From Halodesulfovibrio sp. (lineage in GTDB: Bacteria; Desulfobacterota; Desulfovibrionia; Desulfovibrionales; Desulfovibrionaceae): a stretch of 64,000 nt of DNA. Location: contig NZ_JADMLB010000076.1 of NCBI RefSeq assembly GCF_015482765.1, positions 62,001 to 126,000 on the forward strand, read 5' to 3'. The stretch's first letter is position 1. Each line of letters starts with the position of its first letter. Of this stretch, positions 8,623-16,426 are shown piece by piece. The notes below the pieces were generated by a model, which ran no database searches, was not told where the DNA came from, and worked only from the letters and a program-made list of their open reading frames with translations. The translations under genes and the position numbers were made by a program.

Positions 8623-9189
8623 ATGCCTGAAAAGGCAGATGTAAGGAAGAAATCAAGACGCTCCATCTGGCTCAGCGGAGCCTTAATGGGTGTTTTGCTG
8701 ACAGTCGTCAGTGTGCTTGCATCTGGCTACATGGTTGAAGCAACCAACACGGATACATTTTGTGTGAGCTGCCATGTGATGAAACCATTCCAAACATCGT
8801 GGAAGGAATCAAAGCACGGAGGAATGAACTCCAAAGGGTTTCAGGCGCAATGTGTCGACTGTCACCTGCCGCATGGCTCCTTTGTGGAATATCTCACAGC
8901 AAAAGCAATCACCGGTGTATCTGACGTAGTCAACAACATGCTTATTGATCCGTACACATATGATTGGGCAGGAGCTGCTGATCGTAACCGTACTAAGTTC
9001 ACGTATGACAATGCGTGCCGTAAGTGCCACGTAAACTTGTTACCAAAGGAAATCTCAAAAGGCGGCCTTATCGCTCATAGAGACTACCTGCGCGGCAATA
9101 CCGGCAAAAAGTGTGCAAGCTGCCACGAGCATGTAGGCCACAAAAACATGCGAATTCACACTAAAAAGTACTTTGCTACCAAAAAGTAA
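8623..9189 (+). CDS. NrfH/NapC-type tetraheme membrane cytochrome c (quinol dehydrogenase)
   Basis: Protein of 188 residues with one N-terminal membrane anchor (about 14-36) and four heme c motifs: CVSCH (47-51), CVDCH (77-81), CRKCH (132-136) and CASCH (164-168). The first reads CVSCHVM, the C-x2-CH-x-M form typical of NrfH, in which Met helps set the quinol-oxidising heme. Such proteins take electrons from menaquinol and pass them to a periplasmic partner, here the octaheme cytochrome 42 bases downstream. The ATG follows a GGGGGTGA ribosome binding site. The partner is an HAO-type protein rather than NrfA, so I do not assign nrfH. Confidence 0.92.
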   Translation: MPEKADVRKKSRRSIWLSGALMGVLLTVVSVLASGYMVEATNTDTFCVSCHVMKPFQTSWKESKHGGMNSKGFQAQCVDCHLPHGSFVEYLTAKAITGVSDVVNNMLIDPYTYDWAGAADRNRTKFTYDNACRKCHVNLLPKEISKGGLIAHRDYLRGNTGKKCASCHEHVGHKNMRIHTKKYFATKK

Positions 9190-9231
9190 CAACGCATTAC
9201 ACTGATTATTCTTTTTCTGAAGGAGGAACGT

Positions 9232-10575
9232 GTGAGGACATTTCTGCATAAACTTACGCTGCTCAGCATGGCAGTAGCCTGTGGAGTTATTATGACTGCA
9301 CTCGCTGCCAATGCAGGCGTAGTTGGCGAAAAAAAGCTTGTAATTAAACGCGGCTACACTAAAGAAGCTGCTTCTTGTATCGAGTGCCACTCTGTAAAGA
9401 CACCGGGTATTATTGAAAGCTGGAAAAACGGTCGTATGGGTAGCGCAGCTATCTCCTGTTACGACTGTCATGCTGTTGAGAAAGACTCTCCAATGGCAAG
9501 CCAGTGTGAAGGCCTCAGAGGCACTAATATTTACATCTCCCCAATGGTTTCTGCAAAAACATGTGCGCGTTGTCACCCGCATGAAGCAGAAGAATTCTCT
9601 AAATCTGCTCACGCCAAACTTGCAGGTAAGCCGCTTATTGAGTCTGAAAAGTTCAAAAAACTTATCTCTACAGAAGGCGCTGATTTCCTTGGCGAGAAAA
9701 AAGGCACTATGATCAACCGTGCATCCGGTGCAAGCGGCTGTCAGAGCTGTCACGGCACTGAAGTTGAACTTGGTCCGGATAACAAACCTATCAATATGAC
9801 ATGGCCTGGCGGCGTAGGTACACGCTACCCTGACGGCGGCATCGGTAACTGTACTGTTTGTCACACCCGCCATCAGTTCTCCGTAGCAGAAGCACGTAAG
9901 CCTGAGGCATGTGCATCCTGTCATTTAGGACCAGACCATCCGCACATTGAAATCTACGAAGAATCCAAACACGGGCAGATCTTCACTGCTCATGGTGATG
10001 AATGGAACTGGGAAGCAGCTTCCGGCGCATGGCAGCCGGGTGACTACACTGCACCAACCTGTGCAGTATGTCATATGAGCGGTATCGGTGAACTTGATTC
10101 CACACATAACGTTACTTCTCGTTTGAAATGGAACATGGTGCATCAACGCTCTGAAGTTCGCACCGGAGAACGCGGTGACGGCATTGAGGGCGGCAAACGC
10201 ATGCGCCAGGTATGTAAAAGCTGTCACGGTGAAACCCACATTGATGCGCAGGTTCAGCTTCTTGATAACGCAAACGCTCTGTACAACAAGTACTGGGACG
10301 GCGCTGTTAAAATGAAGAAAGACCTCGCAGAAAAAGGTCTCCTCAAAAAAGATAAGTGGAAAGATCCGTTCCAGGAACTCATGTACTACCTGTGGCATCA
10401 CGCTGGTAGACGCGCCCGTCACGGCGCAGCCATGGACGGTCCTGACTACGCTCACTGGCACGGCTTCTTCCAGGTATTCCAGATCTACAAAGACATGGAA
10501 GATCTCTACGAATGGCGTATCAAAAACAACAAAATTGAAGAACTCAGTCCGGTAATGAGTACCGGTCCGGTTTAA
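9232..10575 (+). CDS. Octaheme cytochrome c of the hydroxylamine oxidoreductase (HAO) family
   Basis: Protein of 447 residues with a signal peptide (cleavage likely after AANA, residue 28) and eight heme motifs, with first Cys at about 49, 76, 111, 170, 207, 227, 277 and 328. [16 protein letters not shown] between hemes 6 and 7 and DYAHWHG near the C-terminus (about 405-411) are typical of HAO-like octahemes. There is no CxxCK motif, so it is not NrfA or Otr. Paired with a NapC/NrfH quinol dehydrogenase, it more likely works reductively on nitrite or hydroxylamine than as a nitrifier-type oxidase. Whether Tyr406 is the crosslinking tyrosine of true HAO needs an alignment. The start is GTG behind AAGGAGG. 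Confidence 0.9.
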   Translation: MRTFLHKLTLLSMAVACGVIMTALAANAGVVGEKKLVIKRGYTKEAASCIECHSVKTPGIIESWKNGRMGSAAISCYDCHAVEKDSPMASQCEGLRGTNIYISPMVSAKTCARCHPHEAEEFSKSAHAKLAGKPLIESEKFKKLISTEGADFLGEKKGTMINRASGASGCQSCHGTEVELGPDNKPINMTWPGGVGTRYPDGGIGNCTVCHTRHQFSVAEARKPEACASCHLGPDHPHIEIYEESKHGQIFTAHGDEWNWEAASGAWQPGDYTAPTCAVCHMSGIGELDSTHNVTSRLKWNMVHQRSEVRTGERGDGIEGGKRMRQVCKSCHGETHIDAQVQLLDNANALYNKYWDGAVKMKKDLAEKGLLKKDKWKDPFQELMYYLWHHAGRRARHGAAMDGPDYAHWHGFFQVFQIYKDMEDLYEWRIKNNKIEELSPVMSTGPV

Positions 10576-10591
10576 TAGAATCCTCTCACAA

Positions 10592-10617
10592 ACGGGCACC
10601 TTATGGTGCCCGTGTCT
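10592..10617 (+). terminator. Intrinsic terminator after the HAO-like gene
   Basis: Perfect stem ACGGGCACC-TTAT-GGTGCCCGT followed by a short T-rich stretch, 16 bases after the stop codon. Confidence 0.7.
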
Positions 10618-10723
10618 TACCTTGAAGAAAGCGAGCCACCGGTTGCGCGCTTACCACACAGCGCTTGCAGCAACTACCCAGAAAAACTCCCAAGCTTCCT
10701 TCACAGTAATTCAGGGTAAGACA

Positions 10724-10760
10724 ACAAAAAAGCAGGTACCCACACAGGTACCTGCTTTTT
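10724..10760. terminator. Bidirectional intrinsic terminator
   Basis: Perfect stem GCAGGTACC/GGTACCTGC with a 6-base loop, flanked by an A-run on the left and a T-run on the right. It ends the minus-strand DUF1269 unit. Confidence 0.8.
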
Positions 10761-10785
10761 ACTTTTCTTATACAACGCTTCAGAA

Positions 10786-10905
10786 TTATCTATTTCTTTT
10801 GCGCACTACGCGAAGCACTTCGCGTACAGTTTTCCGCCTTTTAGAAAACACTGTGATTCCAGCCAGTATACATGCGCCAATGGCTACTGCTACATATTCT
10901 ACCAT
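10786..10905 (-). CDS. Small membrane protein, 39 residues
   Basis: Short ORF starting MVEYVAVAIGACILAGITVF and ending in a basic tail (SKRRKTVREVLRVVRKRNR): one hydrophobic helix followed by a strongly positive cytoplasmic segment. The ATG at 10905 has a GGAG motif 8 bases upstream. It begins 18 bases after the stop of the DUF1269 gene on the same strand, and the terminator at 10724-10760 closes the unit. I know no named family. The ribosome binding site, operon position and sensible topology support a real gene. Confidence 0.5.
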   Translation of the reverse strand: MVEYVAVAIGACILAGITVFSKRRKTVREVLRVVRKRNR

Positions 10906-10923
10906 GAGAACACTCCGTTCTAC

Positions 10924-11409
10924 TTATCCGTTATCAATTGCCTTACGCAATCTGTCTTCATCTTCATGCGAGAGTGATGTCTGCATCACATGCCCGCCAC
11001 TGCCTTTCAACCTATCCAATACCCTGTCAGAGGTCATTTTAGAGCTTAATACAAACAACGCAGAAGTACCCGGAGTAAGTTTTCCGGCAAGTTCCTTCAT
11101 AAAATCATCATTAATGCCCACATCACTCATTGCTCCGGCTGCTGCTCCAGCACCAGCACCAACTGCGAGTCCTAATAACGGATGTACCAGCAATAAGCCG
11201 ATAAATACGCCCCAGAACCCACCGCCAACTGCCCCGACAGCCGTCAACGAATGCATCTGCTGCAACTTAACCTTGCCATCTTTCTTGTGAAGAGCAACAA
11301 CAGCATCTTCAATATCTACAAGATATTCTCCAGCCATCTTTAAAAGTTCCACACGAACTTCCGCAGCGCGCTCCTCCGAGTCGTATGCAATCACCACTAA
11401 ATCCGCCAT
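10924..11409 (-). CDS. DUF1269 family membrane protein
   Basis: Protein of 161 residues. The N-terminal half (MADLVVIAYDSEERAAEVR, then VDIEDAVVAL) and the central glycine/alanine-rich membrane hairpin (GAVGGGFWGVFIGLLL, then GAGAGAAAGAMSDVGI) are characteristic of DUF1269. The C-terminal part (FMKELAGKLTPGTSALFVL) is also typical. The family function is unknown; members are often stress-linked. The ATG at 11409 sits behind GGAGGTCAGT, which makes it preferable to an in-frame ATG 10 codons further upstream. A 39-residue membrane protein gene follows in the same unit. Confidence 0.88.
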   Translation of the reverse strand: MADLVVIAYDSEERAAEVRVELLKMAGEYLVDIEDAVVALHKKDGKVKLQQMHSLTAVGAVGGGFWGVFIGLLLVHPLLGLAVGAGAGAAAGAMSDVGINDDFMKELAGKLTPGTSALFVLSSKMTSDRVLDRLKGSGGHVMQTSLSHEDEDRLRKAIDNG

Positions 11410-11715
11410 ACTGACCTCCAAACCTGTTTTCATGAGCACAGACAGAATACAGCGCCTACGATTTGGCAGTTATGATAAGTCGCATTTTTTGCAAATTCTC
11501 TCTTGCAGTTTAAAACTTTCAACCCCAACCAATTAAAGTTTATGGGTTTTTCATTCTAAAACTTTACTATAACACTACCTGCTTCCTTTTATTTACCCGA
11601 CAAATACACTCTCACCCTCTTTTCTTACTGATCATATTAGGATAACACGGAAAACAAGTGCAATCCGAAGCGAACGCCCACCACAACAAACAACTCGGAT
11701 TTTCGGGAGGAAAGA
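11410..11715. other. Divergent intergenic region with phased AAACTTT repeats
   Basis: About 300 bases without a gene, between DUF1269 (minus) and the VOC protein (plus). AAAACTTT occurs at 11512-11519 and 11558-11565, and the inverted form AAAGTTT at 11535-11541, so three half-sites are spaced about 23 bases apart, near two helical turns. This could be an operator array; nothing else stands out in this AT-rich stretch. Confidence 0.35.
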
Positions 11716-12123
11716 ATGATGAAGTTAGGCTATGTGACTCTGTATGTAGATGACATCCCCACCGCTATCGAGTTCTATGAGAAAGTACTTGGTCTTACTG
11801 TCCGTTTTACGCATGAAAGTGGCATGTACGCAGAAATGGAAACAGGCGACACTGTTCTGGCTTTTTCCCATCATGAATTAGCAACGCAACTGGTACCTCA
11901 AGGATACCAAAGAGCACATCCAGATAACGAAGCACTTGGCATGCAGCTTGGCTTTGAAGTAGAGAATGTTACGGAAATGTACCGCAAAGCTCTCAAACAC
12001 GGTGCAAGCACTATTGCTCCGCCAGAAGTAAAACCTTGGAATTTTGAGTCCGCTATGATCAAAGATCCTACCGGACACCTTGTAGAATTTTGCAAGCCGG
12101 TACATGCCGTTAACCCTTCCTAA
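11716..12123 (+). CDS. VOC family (glyoxalase/bleomycin-resistance fold) protein
   Basis: Protein of 135 residues with a paired beta-alpha-beta-beta-beta vicinal oxygen chelate fold: LGYVTLYVDDIPTAIEFYEK at the N-terminus and a C-terminal repeat ending MIKDPTGHLVEFCKP. Candidate metal ligands are the Glu of the last strand (HLVEF) and the His in FSHHE. Members include glyoxalases, dioxygenases and antibiotic-binding proteins, so the substrate cannot be named. Two ATGs are adjacent (11716 and 11719) behind GGGAGGAAAGA. It stands alone and ends in a strong terminator. Confidence 0.88.
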   Translation: MMKLGYVTLYVDDIPTAIEFYEKVLGLTVRFTHESGMYAEMETGDTVLAFSHHELATQLVPQGYQRAHPDNEALGMQLGFEVENVTEMYRKALKHGASTIAPPEVKPWNFESAMIKDPTGHLVEFCKPVHAVNPS

Positions 12124-12140
12124 AGCTTTTTACGACAAAC

Positions 12141-12171
12141 AAGCCCGCACAAAGCTGTGCGGGCTTTCTTT
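12141..12171 (+). terminator. Intrinsic terminator after the VOC gene
   Basis: Perfect 11-bp stem AAGCCCGCACA/TGTGCGGGCTT with a 4-base loop, followed by TCTTT. Confidence 0.85.
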
Positions 12172-12186
12172 ATGGTGCTGTAACAA

Positions 12187-12552
12187 ATGAATATGAAAGA
12201 ATTTTCCGAAGTCACAGGGCTATCTGCCCATACCATCCGGTACTATGAAAAAATCGGACTGCTAAGACATATTGAGCGTACTAAAAGTGGTCACCGCACA
12301 TTTTCAAAAAATGACCTTGTCTGGATAGAATTCATTACCCGTCTAAAACAGACAGGCATGCCCTTACAACAAATTCTCAAGTACGCAGACCTTCGAGAAA
12401 AAGGAAATTCCACAGCAATCGCACGTATGGATCTGCTTAAACACCACTCAGAAGCTTTAGAAGAAAAGTTACGACAAGAAACACAGCACCTAAAAAAATT
12501 AAAAGAAAAAATAGAATATTACGAGAACCTCATTCTATCTCAAAACGCTTGA
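12187..12552 (+). CDS. MerR-family transcriptional regulator
   Basis: Protein of 121 residues. The N-terminal winged helix-turn-helix reads MKEFSEVTGLSAHTIRYYEK followed by the wing sequence KSGHRTFSKND. A long C-terminal coiled coil (about 80-117) forms the dimer. There are no conserved metal-binding cysteines, so it resembles the AdhR/YyaN-type stress branch rather than metal sensors. Its stop codon overlaps the -35 element of a MerR-type promoter whose spacer holds a perfect palindrome, directly before the carboxymuconolactone-decarboxylase-like gene. That gene is its likely target. Confidence 0.93.
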   Translation: MNMKEFSEVTGLSAHTIRYYEKIGLLRHIERTKSGHRTFSKNDLVWIEFITRLKQTGMPLQQILKYADLREKGNSTAIARMDLLKHHSEALEEKLRQETQHLKKLKEKIEYYENLILSQNA

Positions 12553-12579
12553 CTTAGAGTTAACTCTAACTTGTACGCT
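12549..12579 (+). promoter_or_regulatory. MerR-type promoter/operator with palindromic spacer
   Basis: The -35 element TTGACT and a weak -10 TACGCT are separated by 19 bases, the over-long spacer MerR regulators act on. A perfect 16-bp palindrome TTAGAGTTAACTCTAA (12554-12569) fills the spacer. It overlaps the end of the merR-family gene. Confidence 0.75.
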
Positions 12580-12620
12580 TATGATTAATCTTTTTCATCA
12601 TAACTACATAAGGGGTTACT

Positions 12621-13010
12621 ATGAATAATCATCGTTTCACGACAGGACTTGAGAAACTACACGAAATTGACGGTGAGGCAGGACGGAAGGTGATTGAAAG
12701 CCTACAGGATATAGCACCGGATCTTGCCCGCTACACGATTGAATTTCCTTTCGGAGACATCTATCAGCGCAAAGGGCTAAGTCTACAACAACGCGAACTG
12801 GTGACAGTAGCAGCACTAGGAGCTCTCGGACACTGTCAGCCACAACTCCACGTCCACACCCATGGCGCACTAAATGTAGGGTGCAAACCGGAAGAAGTTG
12901 TCGAAGCAGTCATTCAACTGGCAGTTTATGCAGGGTTTCCCACAGCACTTAACGCCATGTTTACCGTAAAGGAAGTGTTCCTTGAACGGGGGCTCATAGA
13001 AGAAAAATAG
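12621..13010 (+). CDS. Carboxymuconolactone decarboxylase family (AhpD-like fold) protein
   Basis: Protein of 129 residues covering one CMD domain: QRELVTVAALGALGHCQPQL, then HVHTHGALNVGCKPEEVVEA. There is a Cys in GHCQPQ but no AhpD-type CxxC pair, so a peroxidase role is uncertain. The Glu and His residues of the CMD active-site region are present. It is the likely target of the adjacent MerR regulator, and MerR-controlled CMD proteins commonly answer aldehyde or electrophile stress. The ATG follows AAGGGG. Confidence 0.88.
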   Translation: MNNHRFTTGLEKLHEIDGEAGRKVIESLQDIAPDLARYTIEFPFGDIYQRKGLSLQQRELVTVAALGALGHCQPQLHVHTHGALNVGCKPEEVVEAVIQLAVYAGFPTALNAMFTVKEVFLERGLIEEK

Positions 13011-13020
13011 TACTGAACCA

Positions 13021-13053
13021 AAAAAGACGGAGAAAATTCTCCGTCTTTTTTTA
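13021..13053. terminator. Bidirectional intrinsic terminator
   Basis: Perfect stem GACGGAGAA/TTCTCCGTC with A-run before and T-run after, 10 bases downstream of the CMD gene. Confidence 0.85.
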
Positions 13054-13109
13054 TATTGATACAACTATCTTCTGATACTCTTCTTCATAAAAAATCATCA
13101 GCAAGCAAA

Positions 13110-13126
13110 ATTAACGTCTCGTTAAT
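13110..13126. promoter_or_regulatory. Palindrome upstream of the phosphoethanolamine transferase gene
   Basis: ATTAACG-TCT-CGTTAAT is a perfect 7-bp inverted repeat about 140 bases before the eptA-like start. A second short repeat, GTAAC-N5-GTTAC, lies at about 13195-13209. Both could be operators of an envelope-stress regulator; no function is shown. Confidence 0.35.
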
Positions 13127-13261
13127 CCCTCATCAGATATTCTTAAAAATTCTCTACATTCGGCAACACTGGTCAACACCCTGTTAATATTATAGTAACA
13201 GAGGGTTACCTTAATCGAACACAAACGGACTCGACGTTACAGACGCTCTTCAGGAGTACAC

Positions 13262-14797
13262 ATGCTTTTCTCACGAACCAGTGTGACATTAGCCCTGCTC
13301 GCAACGGCTTTTGCAGGAATGATGTACCTGCCACTGTCACAAATGCCTCCAGCCTATGCTGCCTTCTGCTTTGTCTACCTACTTCTATTTCATTACAGCA
13401 TCTTTTCACTGGCGTTACGCCTCAGAAAGATTACGGCTATTCTGCTCCCTATTCTTCTTTTTCTAAGCATTATCGGCTCGTACCTATACACGTTCCTCAA
13501 TATAAAAATAAGCGACAACCTACTCTTTCTTCTTATTGAAACTACCGCTGGCGAAGCAGGACAAGCGCTTACCCCTGCTTTTATTGCAGCGATACTTGCT
13601 GCCGTCATACTTTCAACCGGAGCATACTACGGGTTGAAAAGGTGCACTCAACCGCCTAGCCTCAAATGGCCTATTCTTCTGCTCATTGTACTTATTCCGA
13701 TCAATGTCGCATTATCAAAATTCAATAAATATCCACTGGCGAGACAACTTCGTCCAGCGATTGCAACAAAATACGCATTCCCTTTCTGTGTCATTGACTC
13801 AGTTGCCAATTTCTCTATCCGATGGGTGCAGTACAAAACACGACCAAAACCTCAAAGCTCTGCACTACTCTCTTCAGAGGTCATGAAACCTGATCAACGA
13901 GAGCCACTGACGCTCATTTTTGTCATCGGTGAATCCGCCCGTGCTGACCATTTCCAAATTAATGGCTATCCTCGCGAAACCACACCTCGCCTCGCTAAAG
14001 AAGAAAACGTACTCACATACGGAGCAATCCGCTCCTTTGCTGCACTCACCCGAATTTCTGTTCCCGTAATGCTTACTCCGGCAACAACAAAACACCCTAA
14101 AATAACAACGAACTCTTTTTTGGATTTATTCGTTAAGCATGGCTTTTCGACGGCATGGATCTCTGCAAACAGTCGTGCTGTCTATAGTAGCGACATGCCC
14201 ACAACACGTATTATGGGAAATGCTCAAAAAACTATTTTTCGAAACGATTTCACCACAGCTGATTATTCAAGTTTCAGGGATGAAATGATGCTTCCAGTCG
14301 TTAAGGAAGTACTCTCAACGACTGACGGAAAACGAGCCATTGTTGTGCACACCAGAGGAAGTCATTTCCAATACCATTCCAAATATTCACAAAAATATCG
14401 AAAGTTCACACCTGACAAGTATTCCGGCTATGACAATTTAAAAACCGTGATCAACGCCTACGACAACAGCATCATAGCAACGGACGGTTTCCTTGCAGAT
14501 ATTTATGATATGGTGCGGAACCAAAATGCCCTGGTGATCTACTGTTCCGATCATGGTGAATCACTTGGCGAAGACGGCATTTTTATGCATGGCAATAAAA
14601 AACGACCAGAACAGCGAGAGGTTCCGCTTATCATCTGGTACTCCGACAAATACAAACAACTTAATCCAGACTATGTTGCGGCACTTAAAAATCAAGTGGG
14701 TAAAGCCCTTTCACACGACGTACTGTTCCCATGGACAGTAAATCTCGGTGGCATCGCTCTTAAAAATACCTCACTCCCAGTGCTTATTCCAAACTAA
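13262..14797 (+). CDS. Lipid A/core phosphoethanolamine transferase (EptA/MCR-like)
   Basis: Inner-membrane enzyme of 511 residues that transfers phosphoethanolamine from phospholipid to LPS. Five hydrophobic segments fill residues 1-155 and the periplasmic alkaline-phosphatase-type domain follows. Visible metal-site residues are Glu224 in GESARADHF and the Asp-His pair of CSDHGESLGE. The catalytic Thr is T263 in ALTRISVPVM, at the position of MCR-1 Thr285. The two cysteines that normally bracket this Thr in a disulfide are Phe and Val here. ATG is at 13262 behind CAGGAG. It is monocistronic and flanked by terminators. Confidence 0.92.
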   Translation: MLFSRTSVTLALLATAFAGMMYLPLSQMPPAYAAFCFVYLLLFHYSIFSLALRLRKITAILLPILLFLSIIGSYLYTFLNIKISDNLLFLLIETTAGEAGQALTPAFIAAILAAVILSTGAYYGLKRCTQPPSLKWPILLLIVLIPINVALSKFNKYPLARQLRPAIATKYAFPFCVIDSVANFSIRWVQYKTRPKPQSSALLSSEVMKPDQREPLTLIFVIGESARADHFQINGYPRETTPRLAKEENVLTYGAIRSFAALTRISVPVMLTPATTKHPKITTNSFLDLFVKHGFSTAWISANSRAVYSSDMPTTRIMGNAQKTIFRNDFTTADYSSFRDEMMLPVVKEVLSTTDGKRAIVVHTRGSHFQYHSKYSQKYRKFTPDKYSGYDNLKTVINAYDNSIIATDGFLADIYDMVRNQNALVIYCSDHGESLGEDGIFMHGNKKRPEQREVPLIIWYSDKYKQLNPDYVAALKNQVGKALSHDVLFPWTVNLGGIALKNTSLPVLIPN

Positions 14798-14826
14798 AGC
14801 CGATTACGGCAAATTTGATTTCTCAA

Positions 14827-14870
14827 TAAAAAAGGATGGAGCGGTAACCCACTCCATCCTTTTCGTTTTT
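14827..14870. terminator. Terminator between convergent genes
   Basis: Stem GGATGGAG/CTCCATCC with A-run and T-rich flanks, serving the eptA-like gene on the plus strand and the ABC transporter operon on the minus strand. Confidence 0.8.
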
Positions 14871-14888
14871 TATCTAGCGAAACACATT

Positions 14889-16424
14889 CTATTCCGGCGT
14901 AACACCCGCCATCATAAGACCGATTGCTTCAACTTTCTTCGTATCGCTTTTCGGGAACTGATCGATAATACGTCCACGATACATAACCGCAATGCGGTCT
15001 GCGAGTTGTAACGCTTCATTCAGTTCTGATGTAATGAGCAGAATGCCGGAACGCTTACGCACTTCAAGAAGCCGCTGCCAAACCTCTTCTGTCGCAGAAA
15101 TATCGAGTCCCTGTGTCGGGTTTTCCGCAACAATAATATCAGGCTGGCGAAAGAATTCACGCCCGATTACGAGCTTCTGCAAGTTACCGCCGGAAAGAGC
15201 ACGGGCATCCGCATCGATATGACCCGGTTGAACATTAAACTGTTCAACAATCTCAATCGTCGTATCCACTGCTTTACTGCGGTTTAAAAACGGCCCTGTT
15301 GTAAATGAATGCCGTGTTGTAAGCAAAAAGTTATCCACGAGATCAACAAATTTACACGTTGCAAGCCCTTGACGATCTTCTGGAATGTACGCCAAAGAGC
15401 GTCCTTTTCTTGGAGGGCGCGGGTAAAAATCATGCCACTCAAGTCCAAGAATAGAAACATCGCCACGCACCGGTTTCCGCAGCCCGCAAACAACTTCAAC
15501 AAGCTCTTTCTGCCCGTTACCTGCAACACCTGCAATCGCGACAATTTCGCCTTTCCTGACAGACAGCATGATGTCTTCAAGTCCATCACCGTCAAGCCCC
15601 TGAACATCAAGAACAGTAGCTCCAAGCTCCACCGGCTGTGCATCCAGTGCAAGCTCTACGTCACGACCAACCATGCGGTTTGCTAGAACAGCTTCGTTAG
15701 GAACGTCCGCCTCTTTAAATTCATCAACAACTTCCCCTTTACGGAGAATCGCAATCTCATCCGCAACAGCCATTACTTCTTTAAGCTTGTGGGAGATAAA
15801 GACCAACGATTTACCTTGATCTGCCATTCTCCACATTGCATCAAAAAGCTGCTCTGTCTCTGTCGGAGTCAATACGGCTGTCGGCTCATCAAGAATAAGA
15901 ACGCGGCTGTCGCGATACAGTAATTTTAAAATTTCTACACGCTGCTTCTCCCCCATTGAAAGAGAAGAAACCGTAGCGGAAGGATCAATTGGCAGACCGT
16001 ACTGCTCTGCTAAAGCTGCAACTTCACGCTCCTGTTCTTTCGGGCTGATCAGAAAAGCTTTTTCCTGCCCAAGAAGAACGTTCTGTGCAACCGTCATAGA
16101 TTCTACCAACATAAAATGCTGGTAGACCATGCCGATGCCGGCTTTAATTGCATCTTTTGGTGAATGAAACGCCGTTAATGCGCCATCAACCAGAATATCT
16201 CCGGATGTCTGTTGAAATCTTCCGGAAAGAATAGACATCAGAGTCGATTTACCTGCCCCGTTCTCTCCAAGCAATGCTTTGATCATACCGGGACGAATAT
16301 CGAGTGTAATTTCGTGGTTTGCACGCACCTTACCAAAATGCTTGCTGATAGCTTGTAAACGGACAAAAGGAGCCTGTCCGGCAAATGCACCACGGTTGGT
16401 TCGCTTATTTACGTATTCTGCCAC
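14889..16424 (-). CDS. ABC transporter ATP-binding protein, BMP/purine nucleoside type (two ABC domains)
   Basis: Energising subunit of 511 residues with two fused nucleotide-binding domains. The first has Walker A GENGAGKST, signature LSMGEKQR and Walker B VLILDEPTAV. The second is degenerate in its Walker A region (GVAGNGQKE) but keeps a signature-like LSGGNLQK, as is usual in the sugar/nucleoside branch. It is the last gene of a five-gene minus-strand unit with two permeases, a BMP binding protein and gpt, 2 bases after the preceding permease stop. The start is GTG. The context points to purine nucleoside or base uptake. Confidence 0.94.
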   Translation of the reverse strand: MAEYVNKRTNRGAFAGQAPFVRLQAISKHFGKVRANHEITLDIRPGMIKALLGENGAGKSTLMSILSGRFQQTSGDILVDGALTAFHSPKDAIKAGIGMVYQHFMLVESMTVAQNVLLGQEKAFLISPKEQEREVAALAEQYGLPIDPSATVSSLSMGEKQRVEILKLLYRDSRVLILDEPTAVLTPTETEQLFDAMWRMADQGKSLVFISHKLKEVMAVADEIAILRKGEVVDEFKEADVPNEAVLANRMVGRDVELALDAQPVELGATVLDVQGLDGDGLEDIMLSVRKGEIVAIAGVAGNGQKELVEVVCGLRKPVRGDVSILGLEWHDFYPRPPRKGRSLAYIPEDRQGLATCKFVDLVDNFLLTTRHSFTTGPFLNRSKAVDTTIEIVEQFNVQPGHIDADARALSGGNLQKLVIGREFFRQPDIIVAENPTQGLDISATEEVWQRLLEVRKRSGILLITSELNEALQLADRIAVMYRGRIIDQFPKSDTKKVEAIGLMMAGVTPE

Positions 16425-16426
16425 GG

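Noticed and set aside
8623-10575. Annotation as NrfHA nitrite reductase
   Set aside because: The second protein has eight CxxCH sites and no CxxCK, unlike pentaheme NrfA; HAO-type signatures are present.
9055-10599. Two long minus-strand ORFs across the octaheme gene
   Set aside because: They are antisense frames of the heme-rich coding sequence; the plus frame has eight CxxCH motifs and a signal peptide.
10622-11290. Plus-strand ORF of 222 codons
   Set aside because: It is antisense to the DUF1269 gene and the 39-residue ORF, crosses a terminator hairpin, and has a low-complexity translation.
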